A DNA stretch of 64,000 nt, from the NCBI GenBank assembly GCA_021325675.1, contig JAJTCM010000007.1, positions 62,001 to 126,000 of the forward strand, in the 5' to 3' direction. Under the pieces are notes generated by a model, which was not told the DNA's origin, made no database searches, and saw only the letters and a list, made by a program, of their open reading frames with translations. Origin of the DNA: Crocinitomicaceae bacterium (GTDB lineage Bacteria > Bacteroidota > Bacteroidia > Flavobacteriales_D > Crocinitomicaceae). Below are positions 1 to 10,289 of this stretch, piece by piece; position 1 is the stretch's first letter, and each line of letters begins with the position of its first letter. A program made the translations under genes and the position numbers.

Positions 1-129
1 AATTGATCGCTTTTATTTGGTATTACGGCCTTTGAAAAGCAAGTATTTATCAACAAAATATTAACTTTTCAACAGCTTTTAAGAAGAAATGAAACTAATT
101 TTTCCGCTAAAAAAGGGAGGAATTAAAAG

Positions 130-1095
130 CTAATGAATAAGTACGATTCTTTTGACGGTGGAAACGTTTTGATTTTGCGCTTTTACGAAGTAATTTCCAT
201 CGGGAAGACCAGCGAGATTGAAACGCATTTTATCACCCTCCACAATTCCTTCGAGCCAGATTTCTTCCCCCAGGTTGTTTACAATTGAAACCCGGCTGTT
301 TTCAATCTCCGGTCCTTTGACATACACAAGCTCTTTCACCAGCGAAGGATACACGAGGTAATCTCCTCCGTAAAACGTATTGGAAAGACTTTGCAGTATT
401 TGCGTTTGCCCGTTGAAATCCGTTTGGCTCAGGCGGTAATAGGCTTCCCCGGTAAAAGGATTTTTGTCCGTATAAGAATATGCTGCAGTTTCCGCTGTCG
501 TGCCGGCGCCATCAATGATTGCCAGCTCCTGCCAGTATTCACCGTTTGAAGAAACCTCCAGGCGATAAAAATCGTTATTACGCTCACCCTGGCTCATCCA
601 GCTCAGCACCACTTCTTTCGGTTTATTTTCCAGGTCAAAACCTGTCAGCTGGACCGGCAGAGGCGCCGAACAGCCAATCCCCGCCGGACCGATCACCGGC
701 AGCGTTAAAAGCGTACCGCTCCATTCTGTCACACCACCGATAAGTACGGTATTCGTACTGAACACGTTGAGACTTGGCACGAGCGTTCCCAGGAGAAAAA
801 AACCAAGACAGGAACCGGCAGGCAGGCTGATAGAGCGGTTTGAGCCAAAGAGGAGCTCACCCCCAACAAAAATATTTACCGGTGAGCCGCAGGCAGACAT
901 ATTCACATTGGCGCTTACCGTCACAATTGATCCGAACGGGATAAAAATATCATCGCCACAGGCAGGGACACGTCCGCAGCTCCACGTTCCGGCGTTGTTC
1001 CAGTTGCCACCGATTAAATTAGCTGTGCAAAGGGCTGCGCGTGCCTGAAAATTTGACAATAGAATTGCCAGCGAAAGGAATAGAAATGCTTTCAT
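130..1095 (-). CDS. Secreted protein with type IX secretion (Por) C-terminal sorting domain
   Basis: N-terminal signal peptide; C-terminal 'GNYFVKAQNQNVSTVKRIVLIH' typical of T9SS type A sorting tails. Confidence 0.8.
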   Translation of the reverse strand: MKAFLFLSLAILLSNFQARAALCTANLIGGNWNNAGTWSCGRVPACGDDIFIPFGSIVTVSANVNMSACGSPVNIFVGGELLFGSNRSISLPAGSCLGFFLLGTLVPSLNVFSTNTVLIGGVTEWSGTLLTLPVIGPAGIGCSAPLPVQLTGFDLENKPKEVVLSWMSQGERNNDFYRLEVSSNGEYWQELAIIDGAGTTAETAAYSYTDKNPFTGEAYYRLSQTDFNGQTQILQSLSNTFYGGDYLVYPSLVKELVYVKGPEIENSRVSIVNNLGEEIWLEGIVEGDKMRFNLAGLPDGNYFVKAQNQNVSTVKRIVLIH

Positions 1096-1295
1096 AAACA
1101 GAATTTTTGGTCAGAATTAAAGTTAGCTAGCGAATAGTTGCAAAAAAGAGGGGTCAGAAATGTTAATATCAAGCTACCACTTATTTTTTGAATCCTGGAA
1201 TGAAAGTCTGTAATTAACCTCCCTCAGCCGTTAATTGACGTGAACCAATCGACAACCTGTAACTCAATTTAAACTATAAAAATCGTTTAAAGTTG

Positions 1296-1787
1296 TTAAT
1301 AAACCTTTCGAAAAGTAAGATTAACCCTTGGAATTGAGACTTTTGCACTTTTAGCAACCTGGTGTTTCCAAAAATGCTGCATTTCTCCACCCATAACGAG
1401 CAAACTGCCGGATTTAAGCTGTAATGAAATTTTTTCTTTAGTGATTTTATGTCTCAGGTCAAAACGCCGTTCGGCCCCAAGGCTCAGCGATGCAATCAAC
1501 GGGTTTTTCCCCAGCTCTTTTTCATCATCCGAATGCCATCCGTTGGAATCCATTCCGTTCCGGTAAAGATTAGCCAGTACACAATTAAATTCTGAAGGAA
1601 TATTTTCCGTTTCGAGGAGATGAACAATCTTGTTTTTGACTGCTGATAATTCAGGTGTAAAAGGATTTACTGTAAGCTTTTTCCCGGAATAAGCATAGTG
1701 CTGCCCGTTTTCGGCGTAAAAAGCCTCCAGCCGCGGTGTGTCATAGGTTTTTCCGAAGATTTGAATACGGCTGCTTTCCCAGGACAA
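1296..1787 (-). CDS. AlkB-like 2OG-Fe(II) oxygenase; annotated TTG start truncates the conserved N-terminus (open frame continues upstream)
   Basis: Motifs 'NLYRNGMDSNGWHSDDEKELG...IASLSLGAERRFDLRHK...LLVMGGEMQHFWKH...RVNLTFR'; in-frame upstream translation GWYACYEDFLDQRSAEFYFDLFQREL resembles the AlkB-family N-terminus. Confidence 0.85.
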   Translation of the reverse strand: MSWESSRIQIFGKTYDTPRLEAFYAENGQHYAYSGKKLTVNPFTPELSAVKNKIVHLLETENIPSEFNCVLANLYRNGMDSNGWHSDDEKELGKNPLIASLSLGAERRFDLRHKITKEKISLQLKSGSLLVMGGEMQHFWKHQVAKSAKVSIPRVNLTFRKVY

Positions 1788-1867
1788 TTCGCGCTGGAAT
1801 AAATCAAAGTAAAATTCAGCTGAACGCTGATCCAGGAAATCCTCGTAACAGGCGTACCAACCGTTGA

Positions 1868-2386
1868 CTACTTCTTTTTTGATGCCGGCTTGAGTTGTTT
1901 TTCGATTTCCACATGCAGGCCGAGACCGCGCAGGGAAGTTCCCGCAGCAACGATCATACCTTTGCCGTCAACGAGGAAAGCGGAGGGAATAGAATAAACA
2001 CTGTACATTTTGGAAGCGATGCCGTCTTTGTCCCACACATGGTTTTTCCAGCTAAGCTTATCGGTTTCGATCGCTTTTTTCCAGGGCTCTTCCGTACGGT
2101 CAAGGGAAACGGAGAAAACTTCAAAGCCCTTTGCGTTCTTGAATTTTGCTTTACGGTATTTGTTGTATGCCTCTACAACGTTCGGGTTTTCTTTCCGGCA
2201 AGGACCGCACCAGGAAGCCCAGAAATCGATCAGCACGAGCTTTCCTTTCAGGGACGAAAGCTTGACTTTTTTGCCTTCTTTATTGATCAGCTCAATATCG
2301 GGCGCCTTTTCTCCCACTGCGGGAACCAGGGCAAAGCTTCCAAGAAGCCAGAAGGCAACAAGTGCCGCTAATGCAATTACTCTCAT
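1868..2386 (-). CDS. TlpA-like thioredoxin family protein
   Basis: 'VLIDFWASWCGPCRKENP' CxxC thioredoxin motif, signal peptide; 4-nt ATGA overlap with the upstream murA stop. Confidence 0.9.
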   Translation of the reverse strand: MRVIALAALVAFWLLGSFALVPAVGEKAPDIELINKEGKKVKLSSLKGKLVLIDFWASWCGPCRKENPNVVEAYNKYRKAKFKNAKGFEVFSVSLDRTEEPWKKAIETDKLSWKNHVWDKDGIASKMYSVYSIPSAFLVDGKGMIVAAGTSLRGLGLHVEIEKQLKPASKKK

Positions 2387-3690
2387 CCTATTCTGCGTAT
2401 ATCAGCGCCCAGGTTATTCAAACGAATGTCGATATCCTGGTAGCCGCGGTCAATTTGTTCGATATTGTGGATCACGCTTTTTCCTTTGGCGGATAAAGCA
2501 GCGATCAGCAGGGAAACCCCGGCACGGATATCCGGCGAAGTCATGGAAATGCCTTTCAGCGTATGGGCGTGGTTCATCCCGATCACCGTTGCGCGGTGCG
2601 GGTCACATAAAATAATTTGCGCTCCCATGTCGATCAGCTTATCAACGAAAAACAAGCGTGATTCAAACATTTTCTGGTGAATGAGCACACTTCCTTTTGA
2701 CTGCGTTGCCACTACCAATACAATGGAGAGCAAATCCGGCGTGAAAAGCGGCCACGGGCCATCGGCGATGGTCAACAGGGAACCGTCAATAAATGTATCT
2801 ATTTCGTAAGAATCCTGGGCAGGAACAAAAATATCGTCGCCGCGGCGCTCAAGCTTAATTCCCAGCTTACGGAACACATTCGGGATAATCCCCAGGTTTT
2901 CGTAGCTCACGTCTTTGATCGTAATTTCGGATTTCGTCATAGCCGCAAGGCCAATGAAGCTTCCAATCTCGATCATATCCGGCAAAATGCGGTGGAAACA
3001 GCCGTTTAAGCTTTTTACCCCTTCAATACGAAGCAGGTTGGAGCCGATGCCCTCGATTTTCGCTCCCATGGAGTTCAGCATTTTGGATAATTGCTGTAAA
3101 TAAGGCTCGCATGCAGCGTTGTAAATCGTTGTTTCACCTTCCGCCAGTACAGCCGCCATCAGGATGTTTGCCGTTCCGGTTACAGACGGCTCATCGAGGT
3201 GAATGTATGCTCCCTGGAGCTTTTTGGATTCGATGGAGTAAAAATGTTCGCCGGCATCGTAATTGAATTGAGCGCCGAGCATTGCCAACCCTTCGAAATG
3301 CGTATCCAAACGACGACGGCCGATTTTGTCACCACCGGGTTTCGGAATAAAAGCTTTTCCAAAACGGGCCAGCAGCGGGCCGACAATCATGATCGAACCG
3401 CGCAGGGCAGCAGCGCGTTTTTTGAAATCTTCGCTCCCAAGGTAGTCGATATCAACATCTTTCGCCTGGAAAATAAACGTCCCTTTTTCAACCTTCTCCG
3501 TTTTCACTCCCATCACCTGCAGCAGGTTGATGAGCTTGTTTACATCGATGATATCGGGAATATTGGAAATGGTCACTTTTTCCGGGGTAAGCAGCACGGC
3601 ACATAAAATCTGTAATGCTTCATTTTTTGCCCCTTGCGGGATTAATTCCCCTTTGAGCGGCTTACCGCCATGTATTTCAAAAGACGCCAT
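2383..3690 (-). CDS. murA: UDP-N-acetylglucosamine 1-carboxyvinyltransferase
   Basis: Full-length MurA-like sequence 'GGKPLKGELIPQGAKNEALQILCAVLLT'. Confidence 0.95.
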   Translation of the reverse strand: MASFEIHGGKPLKGELIPQGAKNEALQILCAVLLTPEKVTISNIPDIIDVNKLINLLQVMGVKTEKVEKGTFIFQAKDVDIDYLGSEDFKKRAAALRGSIMIVGPLLARFGKAFIPKPGGDKIGRRRLDTHFEGLAMLGAQFNYDAGEHFYSIESKKLQGAYIHLDEPSVTGTANILMAAVLAEGETTIYNAACEPYLQQLSKMLNSMGAKIEGIGSNLLRIEGVKSLNGCFHRILPDMIEIGSFIGLAAMTKSEITIKDVSYENLGIIPNVFRKLGIKLERRGDDIFVPAQDSYEIDTFIDGSLLTIADGPWPLFTPDLLSIVLVVATQSKGSVLIHQKMFESRLFFVDKLIDMGAQIILCDPHRATVIGMNHAHTLKGISMTSPDIRAGVSLLIAALSAKGKSVIHNIEQIDRGYQDIDIRLNNLGADIRRIG

Positions 3691-3693
3691 GTT

Positions 3694-4353
3694 TTAATAC
3701 TTCTTTTTTACGAATTTCTTCTGATTTTTATTGTTGTTATTGTTTCCGCGGTCACGGTCCTGCCCTTTTTTATTGCGCTTGTTCGGCGTAAACCCAAAAG
3801 TTTTGAGGATATGGTTCGTTTGCATCAGGGTATCCGGGTTTTCCAGTACCAGCTCACCATTTGTCAAATCGGAAAGCTGCTGCGCGATCACGTTATTTTC
3901 TACCGCATCGTTATTGTAGGCCAGGAATTGCTTTTTCATGAAATTCGCCATGGAGTTCAGCAAAACTTCCTTCACACGCGGGTCATTTTCACGGACAATT
4001 TCTTTCAGGATCCTTTCGGTATAGCTGCCGTAATGGCCGTACCTTATTTTATTTTTCGGATAGCCAATCACTTCAGGCTTCTCACTCAGCACTTCGCGGT
4101 CAGGCTTTTCGTAAGGCGAATCCACGTCGAGCTTAAAATCAGACATTACGAACAAATGCGTCCATAACTTGTGCTTGAAATCGTCCACATCCCTGAGGTG
4201 CGGGTTCAATTGCCCCATCACTTCAATAATAGCATTTGCGGCACGGTTGCGCTCGTTGCGGTCACCGATCTCCATGGCAAAAGCGATCATATTCTGAACG
4301 TTCCGGCCATACTCGGGCAAAATCATGTGCTCACGCTGTGTATTGTATTCCAT
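3694..4353 (-). CDS. DUF4290-type conserved Bacteroidota protein
   Basis: 'MEYNTQREHMILPEYGRNVQNMIAFAMEI' recognised as the DUF4290 family; basic low-complexity C-terminus. Confidence 0.75.
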   Translation of the reverse strand: MEYNTQREHMILPEYGRNVQNMIAFAMEIGDRNERNRAANAIIEVMGQLNPHLRDVDDFKHKLWTHLFVMSDFKLDVDSPYEKPDREVLSEKPEVIGYPKNKIRYGHYGSYTERILKEIVRENDPRVKEVLLNSMANFMKKQFLAYNNDAVENNVIAQQLSDLTNGELVLENPDTLMQTNHILKTFGFTPNKRNKKGQDRDRGNNNNNKNQKKFVKKKY

Positions 4354-4372
4354 CTAATAAATTGCTAAAGGT

Positions 4373-4380
4373 CAAAAGTA
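4373..4380 (-). promoter_or_regulatory. -7 box TACTTTTG upstream of the DUF4290 gene
   Basis: + strand CAAAAGTA; matches Bacteroidota TAnnTTTG, 19 nt from the ATG. Confidence 0.5.
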
Positions 4381-4459
4381 AGTATTTTTTTCATATAAAA
4401 CGGCATTTCCTGCTTTCAAAAAAGATCGAAACACCACCTGACAAAAGGGAAAACGGTAT

Positions 4460-4933
4460 TTAGTGTTTTTCCAGCAGGCAAACGCAGTAGGCTTTAATCG
4501 CCAGGCTTTCTCCAAAAGAATCAACGCGCTCGTGGGTTGTCGCTTTGATGGAAACCGCGTCGGTATCACACTCCAGGATTTGAGCGATGATTTCCTGCAT
4601 TTCCGGGATATGCGGATTGAGCTTCGGTTTTTCGAGGATCACTGTTGAATCGAGGTTCGCCAGGCGGTACCCTTTTTCACGAATCAGGGCATACACATTC
4701 TTCAGCAGGATTTTACTGTCAATCCCTTTGTACTGCGGATCAGTATCTGAAAAATGAAAGCCGATATCGCGCAGGTTCAAAGCGCCGAGCAATGCATCGC
4801 AAATAGCATGGAGCAGAACGTCAGCATCAGAATGGCCCACCGCCCCAAACGAAGAAGGAATTTCTTTCCCGCCTACCATGAGGGTCAGCCCGTCAGCTAA
4901 ACGGTGTACATCTATGCCAAAACCGATACGCAT
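4460..4933 (-). CDS. ispF: 2-C-methyl-D-erythritol 2,4-cyclodiphosphate synthase
   Basis: 'MRIGFGIDVHRLADG...GHSDADVLLHAICDALLGA' signature. Confidence 0.95.
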   Translation of the reverse strand: MRIGFGIDVHRLADGLTLMVGGKEIPSSFGAVGHSDADVLLHAICDALLGALNLRDIGFHFSDTDPQYKGIDSKILLKNVYALIREKGYRLANLDSTVILEKPKLNPHIPEMQEIIAQILECDTDAVSIKATTHERVDSFGESLAIKAYCVCLLEKH

Positions 4934-4934
4934 T

Positions 4935-6197
4935 TTATTCCGGTGTTCCGCTGTTGTCTTCTTTCGCTTTCGAACCGATATCGAAACGCAGGGTAAAACG
5001 CAGGGTATTCGCCAGCGGGTTTCCTTTTTTCAAGGCGAGCAGATAAGAGATATCGATCCCGATGATGTTGTATTTCAATCCAATCCCAGCATTAAAATAC
5101 TGGCGCGCTCCTTTGGTATAATGTTCGTAAAAGAACCCGCTGCGCAGGGCAAAGGTATTGTTGTACCAATATTCAATTCCCGCTGCGATGTTGATCTCGC
5201 GCAGCTCTTCTTTCAAAACAGAGCCTTTGACCGGTGTTCCTTTCCCGTTTTCATCCAGGATATAATCACCATTTTCGTCTTTTTCCAGCTGGCCCGGGGC
5301 ATCGTAGAAAGATTGCAGCATCCCGGCAATTACACCAACATCATCCGTTCTTCCGCCGATAATCTGGCCGGTATCCCCGTAAATTGCAGGAGTTGGAACC
5401 AGTAATTTTTGTAAATCAACGGCAAAAGTGAAGGAGTTGTAAGCATCAATTTCCATATTGTAAGCCGTACCAACTTTCAGGTTCATCGGCAGGAAATCAC
5501 GCTCCAGCGTACTGGAGTAGCTCACTTTGTTACCAATATTGTTAATCGTTGCCCCAAAGGAAAATGTTCCGTTTGAGCTCCCCAATTTAAATTCATCATC
5601 AACATAAGCAAAGGAGATATCGGATGCGCCGGCAATTCCTGCTTTGGTTTCAGCACCGGCAACCGGTAAACCGCCTGTCAGGTTTGAGTACGCAAATTTT
5701 CCGTTGATCCCGAAGCTCATTTTTTCAGAAAGCTTGAAAGCATATCCGCCCGTAACTTCAAATTCATTCGGCTTATCATCCCGGATCACGTTACCCAGCT
5801 GATCGGTAAAGGTGATCGAGCCCAGGCTGAAATAACGCAAAGCGCCGCCTATAGCATGACGGGAGCCTACTTTCGTATAAGCGGAAACGTAAGATAAATG
5901 GATATCATTGGTCAGCTGGCGCAGCCACGGAGTATAAGAAACGCTGACTTCGGATTTCTTTTCAGCGAAGTTAAGCATTCCTGTGTTCCAGTAAATTGAG
6001 CTTGAAGTAGCGCTCAGGGCCGTACCTACGTCGCCCATAGCCCCGGAACGGGAATCCGGTGTAATACTCATAAAAGGTAAAGCTGTAGTAATCGTGTTCA
6101 GTTGTAAATCATCATCTGTAGCACCTTGGGAAAAGCCCTGAAAATGAGCTAATAAACAAGACGTTACAGCTAATAATTTGAAAGATTTTTTTATCAT
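4935..6197 (-). CDS. porV: Type IX secretion system outer membrane protein PorV (LptO)
   Basis: 'TALPFMSITPDSRSGAMGDVGTALSATSSSIYWNTG' PorV signature; adjacent to porU. Confidence 0.92.
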   Translation of the reverse strand: MIKKSFKLLAVTSCLLAHFQGFSQGATDDDLQLNTITTALPFMSITPDSRSGAMGDVGTALSATSSSIYWNTGMLNFAEKKSEVSVSYTPWLRQLTNDIHLSYVSAYTKVGSRHAIGGALRYFSLGSITFTDQLGNVIRDDKPNEFEVTGGYAFKLSEKMSFGINGKFAYSNLTGGLPVAGAETKAGIAGASDISFAYVDDEFKLGSSNGTFSFGATINNIGNKVSYSSTLERDFLPMNLKVGTAYNMEIDAYNSFTFAVDLQKLLVPTPAIYGDTGQIIGGRTDDVGVIAGMLQSFYDAPGQLEKDENGDYILDENGKGTPVKGSVLKEELREINIAAGIEYWYNNTFALRSGFFYEHYTKGARQYFNAGIGLKYNIIGIDISYLLALKKGNPLANTLRFTLRFDIGSKAKEDNSGTPE

Positions 6198-6252
6198 AGG
6201 AAAATAAAAATTCGACTACAAATATACGCCAAAAATAGATATTTATTGTGCA

Positions 6253-9200
6253 CTATTTTAAAATAACGAGTTTTTCCAGCTTTTCAGCTTTCTCGTTATC
6301 GGGGTTCGTCACAGAAAGACGGTAGATGTAAACCCCTTTCGCCAGCTGGTCGCCGTAATCATCGCGGCCGTCCCATGTAATCTCATCGGAGCGGTAGCAT
6401 TCGTTATATACTTCGCGGTTGATCGTTTTGACCAACCTTCCGGAAACCGTGAAAATCTGCACCTGCACTTCGAGATTGGAACAGAGCTGGTTGTGCTCAA
6501 AGAAAAAGGCTGTACTTGTTGTAAAAGGGTTCGGGTAATTAAGCACATGGCGCAATTCGAAATCTTCTTGTTTCTGTACTTCAAATTCAATGGAAGCCTC
6601 CGACGAATTATTGTTCACGTCCCATACTTTAAAGCTCAGGCTATGCGTTCCTGGCTCCAGGTTTTGCAGCTGGTAACGTACGCTCCCCGACTGGTAAGTG
6701 TCCAGGTCGGCGTTATAATAGTCATTCAGGACAATCGGGTTGGCGCTCTCCTGGTCGATTACCGCCAGGATGTCGTGCCCGATCCCGTTCCCTACCGTAT
6801 TGATCCCGTTCTCATCAAAGAGCTTCGCCACGAGGGTCGGGGATTCGTCCGTCAAACCGCCGTTCACGAAATCTTCCGTATTGAAGTAAAGCGTAATTTC
6901 CGGTCCGGCGTTATCCGTGATCCCGTTCGGGTCGATCCCGCCAATTACAACACGCTTTTCAGCTCCGCCCGCATCTGCATCCGGTGTATTTCCATAAAGG
7001 GAGATTTTCCCAAAACCATAGTCGTAGCGGATATCTTTAGGCACAATGAAAGAAAACTCGAACTTCCCATTGGTAACGGAGCATTTTCCTTTATAGAGGA
7101 TATTTTTCTGGGTTTCAAAAGGGATTATCGGTGAATCTTCGTTTTGACCGAGGGTTTGCACCGTTTTCTTCTTATCGTAGATCGTTGGGTTAACCTGCCC
7201 GTTGAAATTACTGATCAGGTTGCCATTAAAATCTTCCACGTGCCCTTTAATTACAACCCTGGACAAAGCCGAAAGCGTATCCGTATAAATCTCAGGTGAA
7301 AAAGAGTTGATACTATCAGTCACAATGCGGTACTGAGGTAAAGCCAGCCTCAGCGCCGGGTCTCCGATCAGGTTAAAGCTGCGCTTGTTCGAGCTTGAAT
7401 TCGCCTGGTTTTTGCTTAGCCTCATAATTTCACCAAAGGTTTTTGGCTTGAAGTCCGCATCCCGCTGATATATGTTTTCAAACACTTTTTTGCCCACAGA
7501 GGTGTTAACATTAAAATACACCGAACGCGTCGTTGTCATCAGTGCAATAGCGCCGCCTTTGGCATTCAGGTAAAGCCATTCTCCCGCTGAAACACGGGAA
7601 GGGTCATCAAATTTTGTAAACTCACACGTTGCGGAAACAAAGAGGTTCAAATGACAGAGGTTGCTCCATTCCTGGATCTGGGGAATTGTTATTACCCGTT
7701 CTTCCGCTACGCCTTTCTCACCGCCATGACCTACGTAATTGATCACCAGAGCACCGCGCTGCACCCGGTCCGTAATCGCATCAAACACATCGGGAAAACG
7801 CTCCCCTCCTGCTGTTGTTACCTGCTGATAAGCATCGAGGTAAATTTTATCAACGTTCATAAACGGAAAAGTGCTTTCAACGCCTGTATACTGGGGTTCA
7901 GTATCTTTATTGATAAAATAACCACCTTCCTCATCATCCGCAATCTGGATGTATTTCTGGCGCCAGTCACCGAAAGAGCTGCAATTTGATGCCTGGTCAT
8001 CCGAACAAATACCTGTTTCGGAAGTTACCATGCCCTCGCGGAGGTACTGCACCACTTTATCCACCATTTCCCTGGCCTGGTCGTTATTTGAAACGATCAT
8101 CCGGCCAACCCCGATATCCATCATGTCGCTGTTGCTGATAGATTCGTTATCATCGAGCATCCCGAAATAATCGTCGGTTACAAGCGCATTGATGTGATCC
8201 TCCGAGCTATCCACCTGGTAAGTCGGAACAAAGTAATTATTATCGGAAACGCGGTTTTTAGGATCATATGTTCCATCACCGAAAAGCAGCAGGTTTTCCG
8301 GCATCAGGCTCACGTCACCATTGGCGCGGTCGTAGAACATCTTAGCAAACCACTTGATAGCAGTCGGGTCCAGCATACCGCTCGAAAACTCGTTGTATAC
8401 CTGCTCCGTCGTAACCACATGCGTTGAAGTCCCGTCATTCTCATGAATTTGTGCCAGGCGCTGCGCTTCACCCAAAAAGTCAGGATGCGTAACAATCAAT
8501 AAATCCGCATACGGCAGGCCGTGGAGATTTTGAGAAGAAACCTGCTTCGTGAAAACCGGCGTCAAAAACCCGGAATTATTAGAGCAAACGTATTCACGCA
8601 AACTATCGGCAGTAGCATTGAAGCTGAAAGTTGTCCCCACATAATCACCGTTGATAATTTTCGGCTCCTGCTTGTCCGTGACATCCCAGACGAAACCCGA
8701 AGCAGGGAAACCTGTAAGCTCGTAACGGGCAATATTTCCCGCGCCGACACTCCGGACGTCCCGGAAACGGAATTGGGAACCGCTCATTACCAACTGGCGG
8801 CGGGCATTGAGCTCAACCTTATCGAGATACGTCAAAATAGCCGGGCTTGAGCGGTTTACAGTAATCGTCAGCGGAACACTTGATGCTGAAGTTTTGAATT
8901 CAAATTCAACTTCTTTGCGGCCGTAATCTTCCGGTGTGGTTGGAAGAGAAGTATTTTTCAGCACCTGGCTCCCGGACGAGTAAACAATTGTACTGCCACC
9001 GGATGACCCGTTGCTGGCAAAGGATGAAATAAACTTTACGCTGTCTCCTGGCACAAGGTTAGGAGTGGTGAAACTGATCGACTTCGTCAATTCGGTATCA
9101 AACAAATCCCCGTACCAGCGCTTTCCGCCGCCGATCAGGTTTTTAAGCTCTGCCTCGTAAATATCATAATAGTTGTAGCTTCCAACGATTTCCGTATGGC

Positions 9201-10125
9201 CCAAAGCAGTAGACCCCACCTGCTGAATCCGCTTCGGCGCTTCTGTAGAGCTGATCCGGATAAAATAGTAGGAATCGTCTGAGTAAATATTCAAATCGCG
9301 GCGAAAGGTTTCCCCAATATTATCCCAGGAGCTCGGCCCCCAGCCGTAAAAAAGGAAATATTCATTATCCTCAAAGCTGTTATCGGCATCGCCCACAAAC
9401 AAGATGGCATTTTTGCCCAGATCATCCACGCGGTATTCGTTATTGGCTTCCGGCAAGCGCCCGCTACCGTTTCCATATACATTCAGATGGTTTGGGTTCA
9501 GCGAAGAGACCGAAATGCCGGCTGACTCCAGGAAGTTCCGGTCAAGCTTATAAACGCCGTCCGAACGTACCGAGATTTTATACCAGGCGCTCGAAGCATC
9601 ATTCAGCACTGATTCCGTTACAAAGGTTTTTTCAAAATTGTGCTGCACGGCATATCCGTCCATATCCAGCTGAAAATCCAGGATCCGGTAAATCTGACCG
9701 TTCTTTTTCAGGAAAGGGAAAAGCTCCAGGCTAAGGTAACGCTCATTCCGGGACCTGCTATTTGCAAACTGATAGGCTGGCTGCTCCGGTATTTCGAGCT
9801 TGAATTTGGTGAGATAGTTTACATCCGCCTGCTTTGCAAGCTCCAGGGAACCAACGATGAGCCTTGCTTTGAATTCAATATTTTTCTGGCTGTTTTTTTT
9901 CCTCCAGCTGAAAACCGGCTTGCTGCCGTCATATTCCTGTCCTTCAATGCGTGGAATTTCTAACATTTCTTCCTGGAAACGAATTTTTTCATTCTCAAGC
10001 CAGGGAAGGGAAATTTTTTCAGACAGCGATTGTGAAAAACCAATATTTATTCCCAGAAATAAAATAAAACTGATAATCAAAGCCTTAATCCTGCCCGCCT
10101 TTTCCTTTTCCATTACATGCATCAT
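6253..10125 (-). CDS. porU: Type IX secretion system sortase PorU (C25-like peptidase)
   Basis: 1290 aa; gingipain-like fold segments with 'NYVGHGGEKG' (His) and 'FVSATCEF' (Cys). Confidence 0.92.
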   Translation of the reverse strand: MMHVMEKEKAGRIKALIISFILFLGINIGFSQSLSEKISLPWLENEKIRFQEEMLEIPRIEGQEYDGSKPVFSWRKKNSQKNIEFKARLIVGSLELAKQADVNYLTKFKLEIPEQPAYQFANSRSRNERYLSLELFPFLKKNGQIYRILDFQLDMDGYAVQHNFEKTFVTESVLNDASSAWYKISVRSDGVYKLDRNFLESAGISVSSLNPNHLNVYGNGSGRLPEANNEYRVDDLGKNAILFVGDADNSFEDNEYFLFYGWGPSSWDNIGETFRRDLNIYSDDSYYFIRISSTEAPKRIQQVGSTALGHTEIVGSYNYYDIYEAELKNLIGGGKRWYGDLFDTELTKSISFTTPNLVPGDSVKFISSFASNGSSGGSTIVYSSGSQVLKNTSLPTTPEDYGRKEVEFEFKTSASSVPLTITVNRSSPAILTYLDKVELNARRQLVMSGSQFRFRDVRSVGAGNIARYELTGFPASGFVWDVTDKQEPKIINGDYVGTTFSFNATADSLREYVCSNNSGFLTPVFTKQVSSQNLHGLPYADLLIVTHPDFLGEAQRLAQIHENDGTSTHVVTTEQVYNEFSSGMLDPTAIKWFAKMFYDRANGDVSLMPENLLLFGDGTYDPKNRVSDNNYFVPTYQVDSSEDHINALVTDDYFGMLDDNESISNSDMMDIGVGRMIVSNNDQAREMVDKVVQYLREGMVTSETGICSDDQASNCSSFGDWRQKYIQIADDEEGGYFINKDTEPQYTGVESTFPFMNVDKIYLDAYQQVTTAGGERFPDVFDAITDRVQRGALVINYVGHGGEKGVAEERVITIPQIQEWSNLCHLNLFVSATCEFTKFDDPSRVSAGEWLYLNAKGGAIALMTTTRSVYFNVNTSVGKKVFENIYQRDADFKPKTFGEIMRLSKNQANSSSNKRSFNLIGDPALRLALPQYRIVTDSINSFSPEIYTDTLSALSRVVIKGHVEDFNGNLISNFNGQVNPTIYDKKKTVQTLGQNEDSPIIPFETQKNILYKGKCSVTNGKFEFSFIVPKDIRYDYGFGKISLYGNTPDADAGGAEKRVVIGGIDPNGITDNAGPEITLYFNTEDFVNGGLTDESPTLVAKLFDENGINTVGNGIGHDILAVIDQESANPIVLNDYYNADLDTYQSGSVRYQLQNLEPGTHSLSFKVWDVNNNSSEASIEFEVQKQEDFELRHVLNYPNPFTTSTAFFFEHNQLCSNLEVQVQIFTVSGRLVKTINREVYNECYRSDEITWDGRDDYGDQLAKGVYIYRLSVTNPDNEKAEKLEKLVILK

Positions 10126-10289
10126 AATAAGTGGTGTAAAAATACAACAATCCGCGATAAAAAACGTTTAGAATATTTGATTATTGCATTTTGATTTGCA
10201 TATTTGTAACCAATTTGTAATAATTTCGTAATATTGTGAGATTTTTACACTCACCAGTTGCTTGTAAATTATAAAAACACAAGGTAAAC

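Noticed and set aside
2010-2615. 201-aa plus-strand ORF and the many other long antisense ORFs
   Set aside because: Antisense shadows of conserved genes (tlpA/murA and others); no recognisable protein features.
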